Shown one piece after another: positions 8,671 to 16,644 of a DNA stretch of 64,000 nucleotides. This DNA comes from Thalassobius sp049116315. GTDB lineage: Bacteria; Pseudomonadota; Alphaproteobacteria; Rhodobacterales; Rhodobacteraceae. The translations under genes were made by a program, and so were the position numbers. The notes beneath the pieces were generated by a model that searched no databases, was not told where the DNA came from, and worked only from the letters and a program-made list of their open reading frames with translations. The first letter of the stretch is position 1. Each line of letters starts with the position of its first letter. The stretch spans positions 117,688 to 181,687 of the forward strand of contig JAGDZD010000003.1 of the NCBI GenBank assembly GCA_049116315.1, written 5' to 3'.

Positions 8671-8684
8671 TTGATGCAGGTCAA
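8671..8684. promoter_or_regulatory. FNR/FnrL box upstream of ccoG
   Basis: TTGAT-GCAG-GTCAA matches the FNR consensus at 9 of 10 positions. It lies 62 bases before the chosen ccoG GTG start and 42 bases after the LysR stop codon, giving ccoGHIS its own oxygen-responsive promoter. Confidence 0.85.
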
Positions 8685-8746
8685 AGAATCTCATGGGGTG
8701 TCCTGTGAGAAAGGCGGGGATTAATCAAACCTGTCGGAGTGATTCC

Positions 8747-10186
8747 GTGGCCAAAACCGAGCCTGAAGTACCCCCAAGCCTCTATGCTCCTCGGGAGCCG
8801 ATCTTTCCACGTCGCGTAAGTGGTCTGTTTCGCAATCTGAAATGGGTGATCATGGCGATCACGTTGGGGATCTATTACCTGATGCCGTGGATTCGTTGGG
8901 ATCGCGGACCCAAATTGCCAGATCAGGCGGTGTTGGTCGATTTGGCCAATCGTCGGTTCTTCTTCTTTTGGATCGAAATTTGGCCGCATGAGTTTTACTT
9001 TATCGCGGGTCTGTTGGTGATGGCCGGGCTGGGGTTGTTTCTGTTCACTTCGGCGCTGGGGCGTGTTTGGTGTGGCTATGCCTGCCCACAAACCGTTTGG
9101 ACTGATCTTTTCATTCTGGTTGAGCGTTGGGTCGAAGGGGATCGCAATGCCCGTCTGCGGCTGCACCGCCAAAAGAAACTGGATCTGCGCAAACTGCGCC
9201 TGCGCTTGACCAAATGGCTGGCGTGGTTGGTGATTGCGATGGCAACCGGGGGCGCGTGGGTGTTCTATTTCACCGACGCACCACAATTGTTTGTGGATCT
9301 GTTTACCCTGCAGGCTCACCCCATTGCCTACACAACTGTGCTGTTGCTGACAGCGACCACCTTCTTCTTTGGCGGATTTGCCCGCGAACAGATTTGTATC
9401 TATGCCTGCCCATGGCCCCGCATTCAGGCGGCGATGATGGACGAGGACACATTGACGGTGGCCTATCGCAGCTGGCGCGGGGAACCGCGTGGCAAACATC
9501 GCAAATCCGAAGAGCCCGCTGCCGCGCAAGGTGACTGTATCGATTGCATGGCCTGTGTGAATGTCTGCCCCGTTGGGATCGATATTCGGGATGGTCAGCA
9601 GATGGAATGCATCACCTGTGCCTTGTGTATTGATGCCTGTGACGAAGTGATGGACAAAATTGGCAAGCCGCGCGGCTTGATCGATTACCTGGCTTTGACG
9701 GATGAGGTTGAAGAGCGGGCCGGCCATCCGCCCAAACGGGTGTGGCGCCACATCCTGCGTCCACGCACAATGCTTTACACCGGCCTTTGGGCCTTGGTTG
9801 GCGTTGGCTTGGTTGTTGCGTTGTTTGTGCGCTCCGATATTGATTTGACCGTAGCCCCAGAGCGAAACCCAACGTTTGTCACCCTGTCAGATGGGTCGAT
9901 CCGCAACACCTATGATGTGCGCCTGCGCAACAAACACGGCGAAGATCGCCCCTTCAATATCTCTTTGACCGGGGCCGCCGCGTTGCGGGTTCAACTCGAA
10001 GGCACCCCTTATACATCGGTCAAAGTGCCAGCGGACAGTATGATGTTGCAACGCGTTTATGTTATTGCTCCGAAAGGCTCTGACCCTGCCGAAAGTGAGC
10101 GGGTGCCGTTCCGGTTTTGGGTCGAGGACACTTCGAATGGCGATCGCGCCCATAAAGACACAATTTTCAACGGGAGAGCCAACTGA
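8747..10186 (+). CDS. ccoG: Cytochrome oxidase accessory protein CcoG (FixG), Fe-S cupric reductase
   Basis: CcoG is an inner-membrane iron-sulfur protein needed for cbb3 assembly; characterised members reduce Cu(II) so that copper can be delivered. The 479-residue protein has several membrane helices in the first 220 residues, a ferredoxin-like region with two [4Fe-4S] motifs (CIDCMACVNVCP and CITCALCIDAC), another helix (about 345-365) and a periplasmic Ig-like tail. I chose the GTG at 8747, preceded by GGAG at eight bases; the ATG at 8693 lies only nine bases after the FNR box and adds an unconserved extension. The stop overlaps the ccoH start by one base (TGATG). Confidence 0.94.
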   Translation: MAKTEPEVPPSLYAPREPIFPRRVSGLFRNLKWVIMAITLGIYYLMPWIRWDRGPKLPDQAVLVDLANRRFFFFWIEIWPHEFYFIAGLLVMAGLGLFLFTSALGRVWCGYACPQTVWTDLFILVERWVEGDRNARLRLHRQKKLDLRKLRLRLTKWLAWLVIAMATGGAWVFYFTDAPQLFVDLFTLQAHPIAYTTVLLLTATTFFFGGFAREQICIYACPWPRIQAAMMDEDTLTVAYRSWRGEPRGKHRKSEEPAAAQGDCIDCMACVNVCPVGIDIRDGQQMECITCALCIDACDEVMDKIGKPRGLIDYLALTDEVEERAGHPPKRVWRHILRPRTMLYTGLWALVGVGLVVALFVRSDIDLTVAPERNPTFVTLSDGSIRNTYDVRLRNKHGEDRPFNISLTGAAALRVQLEGTPYTSVKVPADSMMLQRVYVIAPKGSDPAESERVPFRFWVEDTSNGDRAHKDTIFNGRAN

Positions 10187-10641
10187 TGGTTAAGGAAATC
10201 ACAGGTCGACACGTTTTATTCGGTTTTGTCGTGGCCTTTGGCGTGATCATCTCGGTCAATCTGGTTCTGGCGTTTAACGCGGTCAAAACCTTTCCGGGCC
10301 TCGAGGTCAAAAATTCATACGTTGCCAGCCAGCAGTTCAACGAGCGCAAAGCCGCGCAGGAGGCGTTGAACTGGACCATTGATGCGCGCCACGAATTGGG
10401 CATGCTGCGTCTGGCTATTCTGGATAAGTCGGGTGCGCCGGTGCGGGCCGAAACGCTTGATGCGGTTGTTGGGCGTGCCACCCACGTCGCCGATGACATC
10501 CAGCCTGATTTTCAGTTCGACGGTGTGGCCTATGTTGCGCCCATGTCGCTGTCCGAGGGCAATTGGAACATCCGCATGACGGCCACCGCGGCGGATGGAA
10601 CTGTCTTTGCGCAGCGGGTTGTCCTGCACGTGGTGCGCTAA
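10186..10641 (+). CDS. ccoH: cbb3 oxidase assembly protein CcoH (FixH)
   Basis: CcoH is a membrane protein needed to assemble or stabilise cbb3 oxidase. The 151-residue protein has one N-terminal transmembrane helix (about 9-29, FGFVVAFGVIISVNLVLAF) and a periplasmic FixH domain with YVASQQFNE, typical of the family. It is translationally coupled to ccoG and followed by ccoI after three bases. Confidence 0.94.
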   Translation: MVKEITGRHVLFGFVVAFGVIISVNLVLAFNAVKTFPGLEVKNSYVASQQFNERKAAQEALNWTIDARHELGMLRLAILDKSGAPVRAETLDAVVGRATHVADDIQPDFQFDGVAYVAPMSLSEGNWNIRMTATAADGTVFAQRVVLHVVR

Positions 10642-10644
10642 ATC

Positions 10645-12831
10645 ATGACCGCGGTCCTACGTCCCAGCCCGGCGGCTTGCCCCGCCTGTGTTGCTGCCCC
10701 CGCAGCAGAGGCGCTTGCAGCCCAAGCAGAGCTGAGCAATGCTCGCTTGGCCCTGTCGGTGCCGGGTGTGCATTGTGGGGCCTGCATTGCCACGGTGGAA
10801 AAGGCCCTTGGGGCCTATCCCGGTGTCAAAGAGGCACGGGTCAATCTCACGCTCAAACGGGTCAGTGTCGAAACGGATCCCGACGTGACCGCAGAGGGGC
10901 TGATATCGGTTCTTAAGGACACCGGGTATGAGGCGTTCGAACTGGATGCAGGGACACTGTCGGCAACCGAAACAGACAAAGCAGGGCGCGAATTGCTGAT
11001 GCGTTTGGCGGTGGCTGGCTTTGCGTCGATGAACGTGATGCTGCTGTCAGTCTCGGTGTGGTCTGGGGCCGAAGCGTCGACGCGCGACCTATTTCATTGG
11101 ATTTCAGCTGCCATTGCTCTGCCGGCGATTGCTTTCAGTGCGCAACCTTTCTTTAAGCACGCCTATGCGGCGCTGAAGGCCAAGCGATTGAACATGGATG
11201 TGCCGATTGTCTTGGCCTTGGTTTTGGCTGTGGTCACATCGCTGTGGGAAACGTCCCTGTCGGGCGAGCACGCCTATTTTGATGCGGCTCTGACCTTGGT
11301 CTTTTTCTTGTTGGCGGGGCGGTATCTGGATCATCGCACCCGTGCAATTGCGCGCTCCGCAGCCGAAGAGTTGGCTGCGCTAGAGGTGCCGCGCGCCATT
11401 CGGATCGACGCGGGCGCCGAGGTGACGGTGCCCGTGTCCGAGCTGTGTCTGGGGGATCTGATCCTTGTGCGCCCCGGCGGGCGGATGCCTGTGGATGGCG
11501 ACATCGTAGACGGGCAATCCGAAATTGATCGCTCTTTGTTGACTGGTGAAACTGTGCCTGTCTTTGCCGAAACGGGGCAGGGTGTGTCTGCGGGTGAGGT
11601 GAATTTGACGGGTCCTTTGCTGATCCGCGCCACGGCTGTGGGCAAAGACACCGCGTTGCATCAGATGGCAGATCTGGTGGCGATCGCTGAATCTGGCCGA
11701 TCTCGGTATACGTCTTTGGCGGAAAGTGCGGCCAAACTTTATGCGCCGGGGGTGCATATCCTATCCGCGCTCAGCTTTCTGGGATGGTGGCTATACTCTG
11801 GGGATGTGCGTATTTCGTTGAATATTGCCGCCGCAGTTTTGATCATCACGTGTCCCTGTGCTTTGGGTTTGGCGGTGCCAGCTGTCACAACCGCAGCGTC
11901 TGGCCGTCTGTTTCGCAAAGGCATGTTGATCAAACACGCCACAGCACTGGAGCGCATGGCTCAGGTGGATACGGTGGTGTTTGATAAGACCGGCACGCTG
12001 ACGGCTGGCACGCCCGAAGTGACCAATCTGAATGACCACACCGCAGTGCAGAAACAGCTGGCGCTGGCCTTGGCCCAAGGCAGCGCGCACCCCCTATCAA
12101 AATCGCTCACCGCGGCGCTGCGCGCGCAGGGTGTCAAAGCCGCTGAGGTCAACGAGATCAAAGAAGTCCCCGGGTTTGGCACGCAAGCAACATGGCAAGG
12201 TCACCTGGTGCGTTTGGGGCGGGGCGCCTGGATGAAAGCCCCCAGCCAAAGCGAAACCACCGCATGGCTGTCTATCGGCACAGAGCCACCCGTGGCCTTT
12301 GGCTTTGCCGATCGTTTGCGCGACGGGGCCGAAGAGGTTGTTCGCGCGCTGAAAGGTGCTGGCAAAACCGTCATTCTTCTGTCTGGTGATGCCTGCGGTC
12401 CGGTTGAGCGAATGGCACACCGGCTTGGCATCACGCAATGGATGGCCGAAGCTCTGCCCGCCGACAAAGTTGCGCGTGTTGCTGGACTGGCGGAAGAGGG
12501 CAAAAAGGTCTTGATGGTTGGCGACGGTTTGAACGATACGGCCGCGTTGACGGCGGCGCATGTCTCAATCTCGCCCGCCAGCGCACTTGAGGCTGCGCGC
12601 GTCGCCTCGGATGTTGTGCTGCTTGGGGGCGATTTGGCGCCGATTGCGGATGCGTTGGACACCGCAGATGCGGCCACCCGGAGGATCCGCGAAAACTTTC
12701 GGATCGCGACGCTTTACAATGTGATTGCTGTGCCCTTTGCGGTGGCTGGCTTGGCCACGCCATTGGTCGCGGCGCTGGCAATGTCGACCAGTTCGATTAC
12801 AGTGTCTCTAAACGCTCTTCGCCTGAGGTAA
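10645..12831 (+). CDS. ccoI: Copper-translocating P1B-type ATPase CcoI (FixI)
   Basis: CcoI exports copper across the inner membrane for CuB-site assembly in CcoN. The 728-residue protein has an extra N-terminal CPAC (C12, C15), a heavy-metal-associated domain with GVHCGACI (C44, C47), the TGE actuator loop (LLTGETVPV), the CPC membrane motif (TCPCALGLAVP), the phosphorylation site DKTGT, the HP motif (SAHPLSKS) and the hinge GDGLNDTAAL. It has the family's usual length. It is third in ccoGHIS and separated from ccoS by four bases. Confidence 0.96.
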   Translation: MTAVLRPSPAACPACVAAPAAEALAAQAELSNARLALSVPGVHCGACIATVEKALGAYPGVKEARVNLTLKRVSVETDPDVTAEGLISVLKDTGYEAFELDAGTLSATETDKAGRELLMRLAVAGFASMNVMLLSVSVWSGAEASTRDLFHWISAAIALPAIAFSAQPFFKHAYAALKAKRLNMDVPIVLALVLAVVTSLWETSLSGEHAYFDAALTLVFFLLAGRYLDHRTRAIARSAAEELAALEVPRAIRIDAGAEVTVPVSELCLGDLILVRPGGRMPVDGDIVDGQSEIDRSLLTGETVPVFAETGQGVSAGEVNLTGPLLIRATAVGKDTALHQMADLVAIAESGRSRYTSLAESAAKLYAPGVHILSALSFLGWWLYSGDVRISLNIAAAVLIITCPCALGLAVPAVTTAASGRLFRKGMLIKHATALERMAQVDTVVFDKTGTLTAGTPEVTNLNDHTAVQKQLALALAQGSAHPLSKSLTAALRAQGVKAAEVNEIKEVPGFGTQATWQGHLVRLGRGAWMKAPSQSETTAWLSIGTEPPVAFGFADRLRDGAEEVVRALKGAGKTVILLSGDACGPVERMAHRLGITQWMAEALPADKVARVAGLAEEGKKVLMVGDGLNDTAALTAAHVSISPASALEAARVASDVVLLGGDLAPIADALDTADAATRRIRENFRIATLYNVIAVPFAVAGLATPLVAALAMSTSSITVSLNALRLR

Positions 12832-12835
12832 CGCT

Positions 12836-12994
12836 ATGGATGTTCTGGTTTATTTGATCCCGATCTCATTGATCTTGGGCGCCGCTGGTCTGCTGTTCTT
12901 TCTTTATACGGTCAGGACAAATCAATACGATGACCCAGAGGGAAACAGCCAACGGTTTCTGAACGACGACTGGGACGATCACCCTAAGCCGTAG
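12836..12994 (+). CDS. ccoS: cbb3 oxidase assembly protein CcoS (FixS)
   Basis: This 52-residue single-span membrane protein begins MDVLVYLIPISLIL and has the hydrophobic helix at about 4-24, followed by the CcoS-like QYDDPEGNSQRFLNDD tail. CcoS is needed for cofactor insertion into cbb3 oxidase. Its Shine-Dalgarno (TGAGGT) overlaps the end of ccoI, so it is probably co-translated. It ends the ccoGHIS operon and is followed by a paired-palindrome repeat. Confidence 0.93.
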   Translation: MDVLVYLIPISLILGAAGLLFFLYTVRTNQYDDPEGNSQRFLNDDWDDHPKP

Positions 12995-13006
12995 CAGAAT
13001 CGAAGG

Positions 13007-13050
13007 CGTTTTCTGAAAGAAAACGGTTCGGAATTTTTTGAAAAATTCCG
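13007..13050. repeat. Paired-palindrome repeat, copy A
   Basis: There are two adjacent hairpins: CGTTTTCT-GAA-AGAAAACG at 13007-13025, a GTT spacer plus junction, then a 10-bp arm pair (CGGAATTTTT / AAAAATTCCG) at 13029-13050. It lies between the convergent ends of ccoS and the carboxypeptidase gene, so it could act as a bidirectional terminator. The same two-part design recurs at 30753, 48746 and 53158. Confidence 0.8.
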
Positions 13051-13072
13051 GGGTTGCACTTGATGGGAGGCC

Positions 13073-14458
13073 TTAGCCCGGTCCGATCATAAAGCAGTTC
13101 ATTTGGCGCGCTTGCAATCTACGACAAGCCAATTCGGCGCTGTCGCGCGTCATGCCCATGAAATTGGCATCAAACCCTGATTTGCGTTTGGAAACCGTGC
13201 GGATGGTGCCGTCTAGGGTGCTCATCTCATTTAAGGCCACCTTCAACAGAACGCGCTCAGCCGCATAGCGGCTGGGATAGCGACCTATGTTGATCCCCCA
13301 ATGACGGGCCCCTGTCGTGGACAGGCGGGTCACCACTTCGGGTTCATCAAGGTCCGCATTCTGCGCTGCGGCAGCTTGACTTGCACCGGCGCGGCTTGTC
13401 AGGCGCACCTCTTCGGCTTTGACCCGAGGTTGCGGAGATACGGCATCCACCGAGGCGCTCGCTTCGGCGAGAGCCGTGTTGATATCATCTTGGAGGGCCA
13501 ACAGCACCGGCGACTTCAGGCTGGGACGCGGCCGGGGACGCAGGCTTTTTTTAGAGAGCGTGTTGACGATCACAGTCTTACTCGACACGGCTTGGCCGTT
13601 GTAATTCGGCGGGCTTGGCAGGCGCAGCGCAGAGTTGCGGGGTGCGCGGCGGAACCCTAAGTCCAACAGCTCGGCCACTTTGGCATTCCGTGTGGCGGTT
13701 GATCGACCGCCAAATACGGTTGCGATGACCCGCTGGTTGCCCCGTTCCGCCGAAGCGACAAGGTTAAATCCTGCGGCGCGGGTATAGCCTGTTTTGATCC
13801 CATCAGCCCCCTTATAGGCGGCCAGTAGTTTGCGGTTGGTGTTGTTTACGGTTTTGATCCCAGCATCGGTGGAGCGACGCGAAAACAGGTTATAATAGTC
13901 GGAGTGATCATACAGCAGGTGGCGCCCAAGGATGGTCATGTCACGCGCTGTCGACAGGTGACCGCTTTCTGTCAGGCCGTGCGCGTTCTTAAACGTCGTG
14001 CGGGTCATGCCAAGCGCTTTGGCGGTGCGGTTCATGCGTCGGGCAAAGGCTGCTTCAGAACCTTCGATCGCTTCGGCCAAGGCGGTGGCCGCGTCATTTG
14101 CCGACTTGACCGCCGCTGCGCGGATCAAATAGCGCAGTTTGATGCGCTGTCCTGCGACCATACCCAGCTTTGAGGGTTCTTCGCCCGCGGCTTTCTTGGA
14201 GATACGCACTTTGGTGTCGAGCGAAATTTCACCACGCTCAACGGCTTCGAACACCACATAGAGGGTCATCATTTTGGTCAAAGACGCAGGGTGAAGCCGC
14301 GTCTCTGCATTGCGGCTGCGCAACACTTCACCGGTGCGCGCGTCCATAACCATTTCCGCATAGGGCGCAGCACGTGCGCTTAGCGGGACGATCACCAACA
14401 TCCAAAATAGTGCTAAAATGACCATGCCCTTACGGGCCGGCCGCCATTGCCGATCCAT
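13073..14458 (-). CDS. D-alanyl-D-alanine carboxypeptidase (PBP5/DacA-like) with C-terminal SPOR domain
   Basis: This periplasmic penicillin-binding protein trims the terminal D-Ala of peptidoglycan stem peptides. The 461-residue protein has a signal peptide (about 1-30, cleavage near LSARA), the SxxK active site S59-L-T-K62, SxN S119-A-N121 and the KTG triad K222-T-G224. Residues about 385-461 form a SPOR-like domain (HWGINIGRYPSRYAAERVL...), which in other proteins binds denuded glycan strands at the septum. I chose the ATG at 14458 because it places the signal peptide correctly; the upstream in-frame extension has no family features. SPOR fused to a DacA-type enzyme is known in Alphaproteobacteria. 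Confidence 0.93.
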   Translation of the reverse strand: MDRQWRPARKGMVILALFWMLVIVPLSARAAPYAEMVMDARTGEVLRSRNAETRLHPASLTKMMTLYVVFEAVERGEISLDTKVRISKKAAGEEPSKLGMVAGQRIKLRYLIRAAAVKSANDAATALAEAIEGSEAAFARRMNRTAKALGMTRTTFKNAHGLTESGHLSTARDMTILGRHLLYDHSDYYNLFSRRSTDAGIKTVNNTNRKLLAAYKGADGIKTGYTRAAGFNLVASAERGNQRVIATVFGGRSTATRNAKVAELLDLGFRRAPRNSALRLPSPPNYNGQAVSSKTVIVNTLSKKSLRPRPRPSLKSPVLLALQDDINTALAEASASVDAVSPQPRVKAEEVRLTSRAGASQAAAAQNADLDEPEVVTRLSTTGARHWGINIGRYPSRYAAERVLLKVALNEMSTLDGTIRTVSKRKSGFDANFMGMTRDSAELACRRLQARQMNCFMIGPG

Positions 14459-14738
14459 CACGATCTTTGCCTTCTCTGCCTCGAATGCCACCGGTTTTCC
14501 GGTTTGGCGTCTTATTCCCCTTAACGCTAGCACATGAAGCATTGCGAATAAAGGTTTCATTCCCATAGGTTTTCTTGTGTTCAAGGGGAATTGAACGACC
14601 TGTGAACCCGTAGATGTAGGGGTGTTTTGGTGGCGAACCGCAACACTGCGTATCTGGTAGGGGGCCGCGCTTGATTCGTGCAACTTTAACGGCATCAGCC
14701 CGGCAATTTCCCGCCTAACGCCCGCGATCCCAATCCGA

Positions 14739-15263
14739 TCAGCTCAGGCGTTTGAACATATAGGTGGTCGAATCAAGGCGCTGGCCTTCGACATCCAAGC
14801 AATACTCAGGAATGACGCCGGCGGTCTCAAAGCCAAGAGAGCGGTACAAGGGCTCTGCGCTGTCGCCTGTGCGGGTGTCCAACGTAATCAATGTGCGTCC
14901 GTTGGAGCGGGCGTGATCTTCGGCGTGTTGCATCAGTCGGCGGGCCAAACCCTGTCGGCGTGCCTTTGGGTGAACCATCAACTTGGCGATTTCTGCGCGG
15001 TGAGGTTGGTTGGTGGGGGTGTCCAGAACGACACTGACAGTGCCAACAGGGCTGTCCCCTTTGAGAGCAACAAAAAGGCCACGGGTTTGTGGTGACAGCG
15101 TAGGCAGAACCGATGTTTGCCAGAAAGCCTGCGCTTCACTCAGAGGGTGAGGTTTGATGAACCCAATGCTGGCCCCGTCATGGACGCAGTCATGAAGCAG
15201 CGTGGCCATTTGATCGAGGTGCTTTTCTAAGTCGGGGGCAAGCCATTGATAAATTTCGATCAT
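14739..15263 (-). CDS. GNAT-family N-acetyltransferase
   Basis: This 174-residue acetyltransferase has the acetyl-CoA-binding motif A RRQGLARRLMQHAEDHA preceded by the strand IAKLMVHPKA, and motif B LYRSLGFETAG. The substrate is unknown. The ATG at 15263 is preceded by TGAGGA, which overlaps the stop codon of the XRE-cupin regulator, so the two are translationally coupled and probably act in one pathway. Longer frames in this reading frame would run inside the regulator gene. Confidence 0.88.
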   Translation of the reverse strand: MIEIYQWLAPDLEKHLDQMATLLHDCVHDGASIGFIKPHPLSEAQAFWQTSVLPTLSPQTRGLFVALKGDSPVGTVSVVLDTPTNQPHRAEIAKLMVHPKARRQGLARRLMQHAEDHARSNGRTLITLDTRTGDSAEPLYRSLGFETAGVIPEYCLDVEGQRLDSTTYMFKRLS

Positions 15264-15270
15264 ATAGTCC

Positions 15271-15816
15271 TCAGATGACAAACAAGAGATAACTGGCTGG
15301 GGAGTCTTGGGTGATGAAATCGGTGGCCCCATGCAGCACATAGCGCAGACAATCGCCGGGCAGGAGGTCATGAGGCTGGCCCTCGACGACGAGGCGCAAT
15401 TGTCCCGATTGCAGCACCAGATGGTGTTCAAGACCGGGGCGGGATGGCCGGTCGTAGTGAATGGATTGATGGGCCGGTAAAAGGCCTTGCAGGATTTCGC
15501 CGCGCAACCCTGTGGCTGGAGGGGACAGACTCACCCGTTCGAAACCTGTTTGCGGATCTTGCCAAAACGGGCGCGCCTCTTGTGGGATTTTTGCGATAAA
15601 CGGGTCCTCGACCATCGCCAAAAGACGCGACATGCTCAGCTGATAGGCGGTGCAAAGCTGGCCCAAGGTTTCGGCGGTTGGGCTGGTCTTGCCTTGCTCG
15701 ATCCGAGATAGGGTGGCGCGGCTGACACGGCTCTGCTCTGCCGCGACATCCAGACTCCATCCCCGATCTTGGCGCAGGGAGAGCAGTCGCTGGGCGAGCT
15801 TTTGGGTGGTTTGCAT
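15271..15816 (-). CDS. XRE-family transcriptional regulator with cupin sensor domain
   Basis: The 181-residue protein has an N-terminal helix-turn-helix (about 8-62, with VSRATLSRIEQGKTSPT as core) and a C-terminal cupin barrel (about 105-181, containing LEHHLVLQSGQLRLVVEG and LLPGDCLRYVLHGATDF). Proteins of this design usually bind a small molecule and control neighbouring metabolic or transport genes. The coupled GNAT gene downstream is the obvious candidate partner. A short dyad CTCA-CATC-TGAG lies at 15822-15833, just upstream of the start, and might be its operator. Confidence 0.9.
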   Translation of the reverse strand: MQTTQKLAQRLLSLRQDRGWSLDVAAEQSRVSRATLSRIEQGKTSPTAETLGQLCTAYQLSMSRLLAMVEDPFIAKIPQEARPFWQDPQTGFERVSLSPPATGLRGEILQGLLPAHQSIHYDRPSRPGLEHHLVLQSGQLRLVVEGQPHDLLPGDCLRYVLHGATDFITQDSPASYLLFVI

Positions 15817-15833
15817 AACGTCTCACATCTGAG

Positions 15834-16286
15834 CGATTCGATCTTATTTGAGAGGATCACGCGGATCGATGGCTGTAAAGCATCGGCGGAGTGTGCGGCT
15901 TTGACGGAGCGGGTCTTGCGACAGAAAGTGTATGGCCACGCACAAATTTTGGGCAGACATCGATTAACCAGCCGCCAAAGGCGTGGCGTGGTGGCGCTCT
16001 TCTTCACTTTGAAGGCTGGCCAATTTGGCAGTTTGCACCATCCCGCGCCTGAGCTGCGCAAAAACCACCAATTTGGCCAGCAATAGGGTCTAAATTGGCG
16101 AATCGGATCGGTTTTGAGGCCTCGCCAAACTGGACGTGACATCGCACTGCAACGTCTTTTCGGGCGATTGTTGTCTGTTTTTATCCCAGTTTTCGCTCTG
16201 TCGGGGGGCACAGCTCTTTTCTATTCTATAACACAAGTTATATAGACCGTTCTAAGCCACATACGTCAAAACGAAGAAACGAGCTC
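15834..16286. other. Non-coding gap between the XRE-cupin gene and clpS
   Basis: About 450 bases hold no convincing gene. The right end is AT-rich and contains the inverted repeat TATAAC-ACAA-GTTATA at 16227-16242, about 45 bases before the clpS ATG. This is probably the clpS promoter region; I could not assign a -35/-10 pair with confidence. Confidence 0.5.
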
Positions 16287-16625
16287 ATGACCCATTGGCC
16301 CGTCCATATGACTGGTAATAGTGACGACGGCGACGATCTTTCCGTCGCTCTGCAGACACGACCCAAAACCAAGCGCCCGCCGCTGTACAAAGTGATGTTG
16401 TTGAATGACGACTACACGCCGATGGAATTCGTCGTGCTCATTCTGGAACGCTTCTTTGGCCTGACCCATGCGCAGTCGTTTGAAATCATGCTGACCGTGC
16501 ACAAAAAAGGTGTCGCGGTTGTGGGCGTGTTCAGCCACGAGATTGCAGAAACCAAAGTGACCCAAGTCATGGATTTTGCGCGTCGTCATCAACATCCGCT
16601 GCAATGCACGATGGAGAAAGAATGA
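16287..16625 (+). CDS. clpS: ATP-dependent Clp protease adaptor ClpS
   Basis: ClpS binds N-degron substrates and delivers them to ClpAP. The 112-residue protein has a disordered N-terminal extension and the ClpS core from PPLYKVMLLNDDYTPMEFVV onward, including the substrate-pocket residues in NDDYTPMEFV and the H/K-rich segment VHKKGVAVVGVFSHEIAETK. It is the usual length. clpA is not adjacent here; an rRNA methyltransferase-like gene follows after 19 bases and may be co-transcribed. Confidence 0.96.
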   Translation: MTHWPVHMTGNSDDGDDLSVALQTRPKTKRPPLYKVMLLNDDYTPMEFVVLILERFFGLTHAQSFEIMLTVHKKGVAVVGVFSHEIAETKVTQVMDFARRHQHPLQCTMEKE

Positions 16626-16644
16626 AACCGACAGGAGCTGAGGC

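Noticed and set aside
15769..16086. Open frame upstream of clpS
   Set aside because: It begins inside the opposite-strand XRE gene, has no ribosome site and no domain.
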